Source of the DNA: Flavobacteriales bacterium
Lineage (GTDB): Bacteria > Bacteroidota > Bacteroidia > Flavobacteriales > PHOS-HE28
Assembly (NCBI GenBank): GCA_008016945.1
Contig: SSGN01000004.1
Location: forward strand, 1-12,147
DNA length: 12,147 bases
Direction of reading: 5' to 3'
Both the position numbers and the translations under genes were made by a program. Within the stretch, counting starts at the first letter, position 1, and every line of letters begins with the position of its first letter. Below are positions 1 through 5,376 of this stretch, in pieces. The notes beneath the pieces were generated by a model. That model searched no databases. It was not told the DNA's origin and worked only from the letters and a program-made list of their open reading frames with translations.

Positions 1-138
1 CGCTTCAGCGGAATCGACGGTGCTGACGCGATAGCCGTTCGAGCGCAGGCGCAACGAAAGCAGGCGCAGCAGATCGGGATCGTCATCGACCACCAGCACA
101 TGTGCCGAGGCCGGTTCGAGCAAGACAGCGAGATTCAT
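1..138 (-). CDS. glrR: GlrR/QseF-like response regulator, N-terminal fragment
   Basis: Only the first 46 codons are in the window; the gene continues past the left edge. The visible part is the start of a receiver domain: a hydrophobic strand, then the acidic pocket (HVLVVDDDPDLLRLLSLRL), then NGYRVSTVDSAEA. This closely resembles the start of E. coli GlrR (AHLLLVDDDPGLLKLLG...SEGY). GlrR is a sigma-54-dependent activator with receiver, AAA+ and DNA-binding domains, phosphorylated by GlrK. The phospho-acceptor Asp and the later domains are outside the window, so the sigma-54 class rests on this similarity and on the kinase/QseG neighbours. The start ATG overlaps the lipoprotein stop by 4 bp (ATGA) and has an AGGAG-type ribosome site about 7 bases upstream. 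It is the last visible gene of the operon. Confidence 0.8.
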   Translation of the reverse strand, partial: MNLAVLLEPASAHVLVVDDDPDLLRLLSLRLRSNGYRVSTVDSAEA

Positions 139-701
139 CGCGGGTTCTCCTGGGCACCTTTCGGCACCCGCTGCGTACTGGGGGTTGGCAGGCTGCGCTC
201 GATCGCCGACAGTGCATCGAGCTTTTCCTGCAGCTGGTCCTGGCGACGCTGCGCATCGCGCGATTGCGCCTCGAGACGCAGTCGTTCGCCGTATTGCTCA
301 TGCAGCAGGCGTGCCAGCGGCACGAGATAAGCGGCAGAAGGATGCGGACTCTTCAGCACCGCCTCCAGCGCCGACTGTGCACGGGCCAGTTCGGGAGGGC
401 GCGCCTGCCCGAGCTGGATCGCCAGCTGCATGAGCAGATAGGGATCCCTGGGCAGCGGCCGTTCACGCGGCGCAGCAGCGGGGGCACGCGCATTGTTGCC
501 GTAGTAGGCCAGCATCGCGCGCAATGAAATTTCCTCGGGTGCGGTGGTGGACGGCCGCACCGCTTCGTCGACCGGCACGCATTGCGGCGGCGGCACTTCG
601 TCCGCCACACGCTCGCGCTCGGCAAGCCCGGCGCATCCGGTCAGCAGCACCACGCAGAAAAGAAACCAGCGTGGGCAGCAACCCAGTCGATCAGGCTTCA
701 T
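135..701 (-). CDS. qseG: QseG-like outer-membrane lipoprotein
   Basis: A 188-residue protein with a short basic start, a hydrophobic stretch (about residues 12-22) and a clear lipobox LTGC at residues 20-23, so Cys23 should be the lipidated residue after signal peptidase II. The +2 residue is Ala, which fits outer-membrane sorting. The middle is Ala/Pro/Arg-rich and partly helical. The last third (about 133-172) is charged and Gln/Arg/Leu-rich with a probable coiled coil. Weak conservation, size and position between glrK and glrR match QseG (YfhG), which in enterobacteria binds and stimulates the kinase GlrK/QseE. The start at 701 is chosen because it gives the signal peptide and has GGAG about 8 bases upstream, inside the end of the upstream kinase (11-bp overlap). 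The frame stays open further upstream, but only as a shadow of the kinase gene. Confidence 0.75.
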   Translation of the reverse strand: MKPDRLGCCPRWFLFCVVLLTGCAGLAERERVADEVPPPQCVPVDEAVRPSTTAPEEISLRAMLAYYGNNARAPAAAPRERPLPRDPYLLMQLAIQLGQARPPELARAQSALEAVLKSPHPSAAYLVPLARLLHEQYGERLRLEAQSRDAQRRQDQLQEKLDALSAIERSLPTPSTQRVPKGAQENPR

Positions 702-1497
702 ACGGCAACTCCATGCGGAAATGGGCACCCTGCGGTGTCGGCAACAGATAGACCCGTCCGCCCTGCGCGGCGGCCACCTCGCGCACGATGGACAGACCGA
801 CGCCGCTGCCGTGCGGGCCAGCGACCGGGCGTCGTCCGCCCTGCACGGAGGGAGCGAAGATACGGGCGATGTCCGCGGGCGCAACGCCGGGGCCGGCATC
901 GATGCAATCGATGAACAGCCTGTTACCCTCAACGGGCGCGACGGCAAAGCGGATCTCGCCACCGACCGGGCTATAGACGATGGCGTTCGACAGCATGTTC
1001 GAAAGCGCGACGCGCATCTTGTCCGGATCGAGACAGGCCTGCCCGCAATGGCAGTCGATCGTGACGCTCAGCTTCTGCCCCTGCAGTTGCAGGCGATGCG
1101 AGGCCACCACGCCTTCCAGCAGGGCCCGGAGATCGACGCGACGGCGCTGCACCACCACGGCATCCAGCACTGTCGCGTGGTAGTTGAGCAACTCCTCGAT
1201 CTGGCATTGCAGCACCGCGGTGTTGTGTTCAAGGATGCCGGTCACCTCCCGCTGCTCGGCCGTCAGCGGCCCGACGACCTCGTCGCGCAGCAGCGACACG
1301 CCCTCGCGCAGCGCCGCCAGTGGTGTTTTCAGTTCGTGCGACAGATGGCGCAGTACGCGTGCGCGGTCCGCTTCCAGCTCCGACAGGCGATGAATGAGCA
1401 GACGACAGAGTTCGTTGCCGGATTTCGCCGCAGCGATCATGCAACCGGGATCGCCAAGCGCGCCGGCATCGCTGATCGCGTCAGTCTCAGGATTCAT
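691..1497 (-). CDS. Second GlrK-like kinase, soluble truncated duplicate
   Basis: A 268-residue histidine kinase core without a signal peptide, membrane segment or HAMP. Residues 1-38 are a unique leader. From about residue 39 it follows the upstream kinase closely: LEADRARVLRHLSHELKTPL with His54, then VGPLTAEQREV and LLNYHATV. The ATP-binding domain keeps the N box (NMLSNA, about 167-172), G1 (DAGPG, 200-204) and G2 (GSGVGLSIVRE, 230-240). The F-box region reads IFAPSVQ where the upstream kinase has IFDPFVQ, so ATP-lid function may be altered. The start ATG at 1497 overlaps the stop of the upstream kinase by 11 bp and has GGAG about 8 bases before it; an ATG further upstream in this frame would lie within the first kinase gene. 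It probably arose by tandem duplication. It could form heterodimers with GlrK, phosphorylate GlrR from the cytosol, or be a decaying copy; the intact motifs argue against simple decay. Confidence 0.88.
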   Translation of the reverse strand: MNPETDAISDAGALGDPGCMIAAAKSGNELCRLLIHRLSELEADRARVLRHLSHELKTPLAALREGVSLLRDEVVGPLTAEQREVTGILEHNTAVLQCQIEELLNYHATVLDAVVVQRRRVDLRALLEGVVASHRLQLQGQKLSVTIDCHCGQACLDPDKMRVALSNMLSNAIVYSPVGGEIRFAVAPVEGNRLFIDCIDAGPGVAPADIARIFAPSVQGGRRPVAGPHGSGVGLSIVREVAAAQGGRVYLLPTPQGAHFRMELPYEA

Positions 1498-2887
1498 GGG
1501 GAAGCTCCATGCGGAAATGGGCGCCACGAAGGCGAGGAAGCAGATAGACACGGCCATCATGTGCGGCAATCAGTTCGCGCACGATCGACAGGCCCACACC
1601 GCTGCCGGGCGGAGCCGATTCCGGGCGCGCCGGTCCCTGGACGAAGGGATCGAAGATCCGTTCGGCATCGGCGGCCGGAACACCGGGACCGTCATCGATG
1701 CAGTCGAAATACAGCATGCCGTCCGCGATCGTTGCCGCGAGCACGATTTCGCCACCCTCGGGGCTGAAGGCAATCGCGTTCGAGAGCAGATTGCCGAGGG
1801 CAACCGCCAGCTTGTCCGGGTCGAGACAGGCCTGCCGGCGCTCCGCCTCGACACGGATGCTCAACGATCGCGCCTGCGACTGCAGGCGCTGGGCATCCGC
1901 GACCTGCTGCAAGAGGTCAGGCAGCAAGATGCGCAGGCGCCGGAGATGCCCGGCATCGAACACTGTCGCGTGGTAGTTGAGGAGATCGACGATCTGGCGC
2001 TGCAGCGCCCGCGTGTTGTGCTCCAGGATTACCGCAACCTCACGCTGATCGGCCGTCAGCGGGCCGATCACCTGTTCCTGCAGGAGCGCCACACCCTCGC
2101 ACATTGCAGCCAGTGGTGTCTTCAGCTCGTGCGAGACATGGCGCAGCACGCGCACACGATCGGCTTCGAGGTCGGCAAGGCGCTGACGCAGCCAGTCGAG
2201 GCGCTGGCCAAGACGCTGCAGGTCATCCGGCCCGCGGATTTCGATCGGCGCCTCGAACTGCCCGGCGCCCAGGCGGCGGATCGCCGCCTCCAGCGCCAGA
2301 ACCGGCCGAGCCAGCCACCAGCCGATCACCAGTGCGATCGCCAGCGCCGCCGCGACGGCCGCCAGCACCTGCACGGCGAGCGTACGCCGGTTTCTTTCCA
2401 GTTCATCCAGCAGGGTCGCGTTGTGCGCATCGATCCATTGCCGGCCGGCTTCGGCGAGGCGCGCATTACGCACCCCCAGTTCCGCCAGCGCGGCCAGTGC
2501 GGCCTCGCCTTCATTGCGCGGCAAGGCGGCCGCGGCGGCCTGAGCTGCCTGCTGCCAGCCCTCGGCTGCCACGTCGATCGGCGCAATGCCGAGCTTGCCG
2601 ACGCGATCCAGATGCTGTGCAGCGAGTGCCATCGTTGCCGCGTATCGCTCCAGCAACTGCGGCTCCTGCAGCACGAGATACTGGCGCGCGCTACGCTCCA
2701 GATCGACACTCCGCTCTGCCAATTGCCCGATGTCAGCCGTGATCTGGACCGCCCGTGCCGCGCCTGCCCGGCTGCGCTCGGCGAATTCGTCGAGAACGCG
2801 CAGCCCGCGCCAGGCCGCGGCGCCAAGCAGCAGCGACACCAGCAAAAAGCCGAGAAGCAGGGTCAGGCGGAAGGAAAGTCGGCGCAT
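1487..2887 (-). CDS. glrK: GlrK/QseE-like membrane sensor histidine kinase
   Basis: A 466-residue inner-membrane kinase. It has TM1 at about 8-25, a helical Ala-rich periplasmic sensor of about 145 residues, TM2 at about 171-192 and HAMP at about 190-240. The dimerisation domain has phospho-acceptor His253 in RHVSHELKTPLA, and the ATPase domain has the N box NLLSNA (366-371), G1 DDGPG (398-402), F box IFDPF and G2 GSGVGLSIV. Features shared with E. coli GlrK include GPDDLQRLGQRLDWL (GPSELRSVGQRILWL in E. coli) and the EGVALLQEQVIGPLT region. Start 2887 (MRRLSF) is preferred because it places the first membrane helix normally. An in-frame ATG at 2995 would add 36 residues of atypical sequence and overlap the regulatory box. 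The usual partners, QseG and GlrR, follow. GlrK senses envelope state in enterobacteria; the signal here is unknown. Confidence 0.9.
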   Translation of the reverse strand: MRRLSFRLTLLLGFLLVSLLLGAAAWRGLRVLDEFAERSRAGAARAVQITADIGQLAERSVDLERSARQYLVLQEPQLLERYAATMALAAQHLDRVGKLGIAPIDVAAEGWQQAAQAAAAALPRNEGEAALAALAELGVRNARLAEAGRQWIDAHNATLLDELERNRRTLAVQVLAAVAAALAIALVIGWWLARPVLALEAAIRRLGAGQFEAPIEIRGPDDLQRLGQRLDWLRQRLADLEADRVRVLRHVSHELKTPLAAMCEGVALLQEQVIGPLTADQREVAVILEHNTRALQRQIVDLLNYHATVFDAGHLRRLRILLPDLLQQVADAQRLQSQARSLSIRVEAERRQACLDPDKLAVALGNLLSNAIAFSPEGGEIVLAATIADGMLYFDCIDDGPGVPAADAERIFDPFVQGPARPESAPPGSGVGLSIVRELIAAHDGRVYLLPRLRGAHFRMELPHES

Positions 2888-2976
2888 CGGGCGTCGTTCG
2901 CTCGTCGGATAGGAAATTGCGGAAGGCCATGGAAACTGCTGCGAACTGTACGCAGCCGGCGCGGTCGCCCGCAAAC

Positions 2977-2994
2977 TGTCGGGCATTGGCGACA
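2977..2994. promoter_or_regulatory. GlrR-type operator TGTC-N10-GACA
   Basis: The sequence reads TGTCGGGCATTGGCGACA, a perfect match to the TGTC-N10-GACA form reported for GlrR sites upstream of glmY in enterobacteria, and it is a dyad TGTCG-N8-CGACA. It lies about 160-200 bp upstream of the expected start of the sigma-54 transcript of bactofilin, a normal distance for an enhancer-binding protein. It also abuts a possible -10 hexamer of the kinase operon. I saw no second copy of this box in the intergenic region. Binding is inferred from the motif and the adjacent glrR-like gene. Confidence 0.6.
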
Positions 2995-3010
2995 CTATAA
3001 ATCACAAACA

Positions 3011-3023
3011 AATCAACGAACTG
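3011..3023 (+). promoter_or_regulatory. IHF-like site
   Basis: AATCAACGAACTG matches the IHF consensus WATCAANNNNTTR at all but one fixed position (CTG instead of TTG) and sits in an A/T-rich patch between the GlrR-type box and the sigma-54 promoter. IHF bending there would be typical for a sigma-54 system, and glmY of E. coli also uses IHF. One short degenerate match is weak evidence. Confidence 0.3.
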
Positions 3024-3043
3024 AAGAAATTCAGGGCTGCCAC

Positions 3044-3061
3044 CGTAGCCCACCGGCTACG
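3044..3061. repeat. Short perfect hairpin in the control region
   Basis: CGTAGCC and GGCTACG form a 7-bp perfect inverted repeat around a CACC loop. No T-run follows on either strand and no transcript ends here, so it is not a terminator. It may be a copy of a dispersed palindromic element or a protein site; one copy in this window cannot decide. Confidence 0.35.
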
Positions 3062-3150
3062 CCCCCGATGCTGGCACACCTGCGCAGCAGCATCGACGAT
3101 ATTGCGCCACACCCATGATTTGAAACGATTTACGTCATAAATTCCGGCGC

Positions 3151-3165
3151 TGGCACGGAGATTGA
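3151..3165 (+). promoter_or_regulatory. Sigma-54 (-24/-12) promoter of bactofilin
   Basis: TGGCACGGAGATTGA matches the RpoN consensus TGGCACG-N4-TTGC. The -24 element is perfect, the spacing is exact, and the -12 element has TTGA in place of TTGC. Transcription would start near 3175-3178, leaving a leader of about 25 bases before the bactofilin ATG at 3202, with the ribosome site inside it. No convincing sigma-70 promoter was seen in this position. The activator is probably the GlrR-like protein encoded by the divergent operon. Confidence 0.7.
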
Positions 3166-3201
3166 ATAGGACATCGGACGACCAACCAAGGAGCCCTCCT
3201 G

Positions 3202-3771
3202 ATGTTCAACAAGACGAACAACCCCTTCAGCAAACCGAGTGCAGGCGCCACAACCGCCTCCCTGCCGCAGAACACGGCGCCAACCGGCGCCATGCGGCCG
3301 GCTTCGCCGGCTCAGGCAACGGCCCGCCCGAGCGAGACGGCGAACATGGGCGGCACCGCTCCGCCGCCCGCGCCGGCAGTCGCCGAGAGCGGCAGCCGCC
3401 TGATCGTAGGCCCCGACGTAAAACTGAAAAGTGCCGAAATTCTCGATTGCGACACCCTCGTCGTGGAAGGGCGGGTCGAGGCAACGATGGACAGCCGCGT
3501 CATCCGCATCGCGGAGCACGGCATCTATGCCGGCAAGGTCAGCATCGACATCGCGGAGATCCATGGCCATTTCGAGGGCGAACTGACGGCACGCAGCCAA
3601 CTGCTCATCCACGCCACCGGCAAGGTCAGCGGAAAGGTGCGATACGGCAAGATGCTGATCGAGGAAGGCGGGCAGATTTCCGGCGAGATCCGGTCGCTCG
3701 CCGAGGAGGAACTGCCAGCCGCACGGCCTCGCCCTGAAGTACTGGCCAGCGTCAAGACAGCGATGAGCTGA
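3202..3771 (+). CDS. Bactofilin (polymer-forming cytoskeletal protein)
   Basis: A 189-residue protein with the usual bactofilin plan. An unstructured Ala/Pro/Ser/Thr-rich N-terminus (about 1-66) is followed by a right-handed beta-helix core (about 67-165) starting at RLIVGPDVKLKSAEILDCD and continuing through LVVEGRVEA, GHFEGELTA and GKVSGKVRYGKMLIEEGG, with regularly repeated Gly and short strands. A short polar tail ends the protein. Bactofilins polymerise without nucleotide, often at the membrane, and scaffold cell-wall enzymes and shape features in Caulobacter, Myxococcus and Helicobacter. No membrane helix is visible. AAGGAG lies 8 bases before the ATG. The gene stands alone between a sigma-54 promoter and a strong terminator, so it is probably a single-gene unit. 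Family assignment is confident; its exact cellular job here is not known. Confidence 0.9.
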   Translation: MFNKTNNPFSKPSAGATTASLPQNTAPTGAMRPASPAQATARPSETANMGGTAPPPAPAVAESGSRLIVGPDVKLKSAEILDCDTLVVEGRVEATMDSRVIRIAEHGIYAGKVSIDIAEIHGHFEGELTARSQLLIHATGKVSGKVRYGKMLIEEGGQISGEIRSLAEEELPAARPRPEVLASVKTAMS

Positions 3772-3798
3772 CCGGCGCACCGCCGTCCCATTCTCCCT

Positions 3799-3849
3799 GG
3801 CGTCGCGGGCAGCGCACTCTCCTCCGCCTGTGCCCGCGGCGCCTTTTTT
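3799..3849 (+). terminator. Intrinsic terminator after bactofilin
   Basis: A 13-bp stem is formed by GGCGTCGCGGGCA (3799-3811) and TGCCCGCGGCGCC (3831-3843), all paired with one G-U wobble, around a 19-base loop. It is followed directly by six T (3844-3849). This is a textbook rho-independent terminator and isolates bactofilin from the downstream gcvR-like operon. Confidence 0.9.
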
Positions 3850-3971
3850 CATCACCACGCCCTGCACTCTCGCCTGACGGCGGGCCGGCAAACCCGAACG
3901 GGACTGCACCGCATCTCTGACTGACTTCCCCCCCCGCCCCCGCTTACCGCTGAATTGGCCATCCGGCGCGC

Positions 3972-3977
3972 TACAAT
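3972..3977 (+). promoter_or_regulatory. Possible -10 element of the gcvR-like operon
   Basis: TACAAT lies 34 bases upstream of the ATG at 4006 and is close to TATAAT. No good -35 hexamer is found at 16-18 bases; TTGGCC at 3955 is too close. The rest of the 234-bp gap holds the bactofilin terminator and a C-rich run (3928-3940), with no other gene visible. Confidence 0.35.
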
Positions 3978-4005
3978 CTCGCCTTCCAGAAAGCAGGAGC
4001 ACGCC

Positions 4006-4530
4006 ATGTCCGAAACCCTCGTCCTCACCGTCATCGGCAACGATCGTCCGGGACTCGTCGAGCAACTCGCCACGACGATCGCCGCCAACCAAGGCAACTG
4101 GCTCGAGTCGTCGATGGCCCACCTTGCCGGCAAGTTCGCCGGCATTGTCCGCATCGACGTTCCGGCTGGCCGTGTCGACGCGCTCAAGACAGCGCTCGCG
4201 ACCCTCGACGGCCTGCGCGTCACTGCCGAAAATGCAGGCAATCCAGCCGCTGCGGAGGGGCATCGCCGCCTCAAGCTGTCGCTGGTCGGCCATGACCGGA
4301 TCGGCATCGTCCGCGAGGTCTCGCAGGTGCTCGCCCGCCATGCGGTCAACGTCGAGGAACTGAACACGCATACGGCCAGCGCACCGATGTCGGCCGATAT
4401 CCTGTTCCACGCCACCGCCGAGCTGACCGGTGCCGCCGCACTTGACGCACTGGCCCTGATCGCTGATCTCGAGCGCCTCTCGAACGACCTCATGGTGGAC
4501 ATCCAGCTCGACGAAAGCATCCGCCGCTGA
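4006..4530 (+). CDS. GcvR-like protein with two ACT domains
   Basis: A 174-residue soluble protein made of two ACT domains (about residues 4-75 and 88-165). Each begins with the typical strand and turn: LVLTVIGNDRPGLVEQLA in the first and LKLSLVGHDRIGIVREVSQVL in the second. This arrangement is that of the GcvR family, in which E. coli GcvR binds glycine and blocks the activator GcvA of the glycine cleavage operon. No DNA-binding domain is present, so it would act through a partner or by sensing an amino acid. The start at 4006 has AGGAG 6 bases upstream; an in-frame TTG at 3955 has no such support. Its stop overlaps the next start by one base (TGATG), indicating coupled translation with a lipoyl-domain protein, which fits a glycine-cleavage or related C1 theme. 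Confidence 0.8.
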   Translation: MSETLVLTVIGNDRPGLVEQLATTIAANQGNWLESSMAHLAGKFAGIVRIDVPAGRVDALKTALATLDGLRVTAENAGNPAAAEGHRRLKLSLVGHDRIGIVREVSQVLARHAVNVEELNTHTASAPMSADILFHATAELTGAAALDALALIADLERLSNDLMVDIQLDESIRR

Positions 4531-4820
4531 TGAGCACCACCGCGGCCCCCGCCGCCGTTTCGGAAATCCGCATGCCGAAGTACCCCGAGTGCTGGAGCAG
4601 CTGCGGCTCCTGCGCCAGCGGCGACATCTTCGTACTCGAGGTTTTCGTCAATCCCGGCGACCACATCGATTGCGAGGACAACATCATCAGCATCGAAACC
4701 GGCAAGGTCGCCCTCGACATTCCAACGCCCTGGGCCGGCACCGTGCGCTCGGTGCACATCGAGGTCGGCGACAAGCCGGACGAGGGTGCCCTGCTGATCA
4801 CGCTCGATCGCGACCGATAG
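4530..4820 (+). CDS. Stand-alone lipoyl/biotinyl-type domain with Cys cluster
   Basis: A 96-residue protein that is a single lipoyl-type domain. It starts with EIRMPKYPE, has the VNPGDHI turn, then the modification hairpin IISIETGKVALDIP with the likely lipoylated Lys59, and finishes with G-V-I-VGD and GALLITL. In 2-oxoacid dehydrogenase E2 domains the lysine lies in a similar ExDK/ETDK turn. The odd feature is an insertion after the first strand with Cys21, Cys25 and Cys28 (CWSSCGSC), plus Cys48, which could bind metal or be redox active. No catalytic E2 domain follows, so it would be a free carrier, like GcvH in concept but too short and of a different sequence. The first base of its ATG is the last base of the gcvR-like stop codon. 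Confidence 0.8.
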   Translation: MSTTAAPAAVSEIRMPKYPECWSSCGSCASGDIFVLEVFVNPGDHIDCEDNIISIETGKVALDIPTPWAGTVRSVHIEVGDKPDEGALLITLDRDR

Positions 4821-4822
4821 CG

Positions 4823-4993
4823 ATGAGCGAGATCTGGATCGCCGTCATCGTCTGCATCGTTGTCATCCTCAGCGGCGCGCTGCCGCTGCTGCGCGACCGC
4901 CACCAGCAGCGCACGCCCCTGCCGCCACGTCCGGACACGCTGCGTGACTGGCACAAGGAAGAAACCCTCGAGAACTGGCGCGACAAGGAATGA
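4823..4993 (+). CDS. Small single-pass membrane protein
   Basis: A 56-residue protein with a short N-terminus, one hydrophobic helix (about 5-23, IWIAVIVCIVVILSGALPL) and a charged cytosolic-type tail rich in Arg, Pro, Glu and Trp (DWHKEETLENW). The ATG lies two bases after the lipoyl protein stop, and the tail overlaps the next gene's ribosome site, so it is part of the same unit. I do not recognise a family. Coding status is supported by its operon position, the neat membrane segment and the tight spacing. Confidence 0.65.
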   Translation: MSEIWIAVIVCIVVILSGALPLLRDRHQQRTPLPPRPDTLRDWHKEETLENWRDKE

Positions 4994-4995
4994 GC

Positions 4996-5250
4996 ATGGC
5001 CAAGAAGAAACCGCACATGAGCTACGAGGAGCACCTCGACGAAGTCACCACGCAGATCACCGAGATCTACACCGTCGAGGACGACGAGGCGATCCGCATG
5101 GTCATGGCCGCACAGGAAGACGAGTATTTCAGCGGCCACGACGACGACCCGACGATCTGCACGCTGGAACGCGCCGGCGTCGACGCCCGCTACGTTTTCA
5201 AGAACTACAGCCGGAAGGCGCTCGCAAGGAAACCGGGCAAGGCGGACTGA
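4996..5250 (+). CDS. Conserved-looking hypothetical acidic protein
   Basis: An 84-residue soluble protein with a Lys-rich start (MAKKKPHMSYEEHL), an acidic central part (EDDEAIRMVMAAQEDEYF, GHDDDPTICTLERAG) and a basic C-terminus (FKNYSRKALARKPGKAD). No known domain is recognised. Start 4996 is chosen because AAGGA (4985-4989) sits 6 bases upstream; an ATG at 4990 in the same frame would overlap the previous stop as ATGA but lies too close to the ribosome site. It is the last gene of the four-gene unit. Confidence 0.7.
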   Translation: MAKKKPHMSYEEHLDEVTTQITEIYTVEDDEAIRMVMAAQEDEYFSGHDDDPTICTLERAGVDARYVFKNYSRKALARKPGKAD

Positions 5251-5376
5251 GGGCGCTGCCGCCGGCGGCTCGGGACCGCGTACGACTGGATCGCCGAAGC
5301 CGTGCATGACGTCAATTACGCCACTGCACTGTCCTGGCTCAATGAGGAAGAGGCCAGGGCCGGCGGGAAGTCGGCA
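5251..5376. other. Short gap between convergent operons
   Basis: This 126-bp gap has no convincing gene. A GCCGCCGGCGGC palindrome (5258-5270 region) and a CCTGGC/GCCAGG pair (5333-5358) are present, but neither is followed by a T-run, so no clear intrinsic terminator is seen for either operon. From 5281 to 5388 a frame reads YDWIAEAVHDVNYATALSWL and onward to a TAA; it looks protein-like but has no ATG or ribosome site. Confidence 0.4.

Larger units (their letters stand above)
2888..3201. promoter_or_regulatory. Divergent control region between glrK and bactofilin
   Basis: This 314-bp non-coding stretch separates the kinase operon (leftward) from bactofilin (rightward) and is locally richer in A/T than the flanking genes, especially 2994-3035 and 3115-3145. 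From left to right it holds the GlrR-type box (2977-2994), a possible leftward -10 hexamer TATAGT (2999-2994, minus strand) with no good -35, an IHF-like site (3011-3023), a 7-bp hairpin (3044-3061), the sigma-54 promoter (3151-3165) and a ribosome site AAGGAG (3188-3193). The order of activator box, IHF-like bend and -24/-12 promoter is the usual layout for sigma-54 genes. Confidence 0.65.

Noticed and set aside
544..1767. Long plus-strand open frame of 407 codons opposite qseG and the second kinase
   Set aside because: Antisense shadow; the minus strand carries clear lipobox and kinase motifs.
3072..3086. Second possible sigma-54 site at TGGCACACC
   Set aside because: The -24 part matches but no TTGC lies at the right distance; the site at 3151 is far better.
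1394..3118. Long plus-strand open frame of 574 codons opposite the glrK gene
   Set aside because: It is the antisense shadow of a well-supported kinase gene in high-GC DNA, has no recognisable domain and is rich in Arg, Gln and His.
3928..3940. C-rich run (eight C, G, five C) as a possible phase-variable tract
   Set aside because: It lies between the terminator and the possible -10 element, is interrupted by a G, and nothing ties its length to expression.
3130..4757. Minus-strand open frames opposite bactofilin and the gcvR-like operon
   Set aside because: The plus strand has bactofilin, ACT and lipoyl domains, ribosome sites and a terminator; the minus frames run through the terminator and have no domain.
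5333..5358. CCTGGC/GCCAGG inverted repeat as a bidirectional terminator
   Set aside because: Only a 6-bp stem with a 14-base loop and no T-run on either side.
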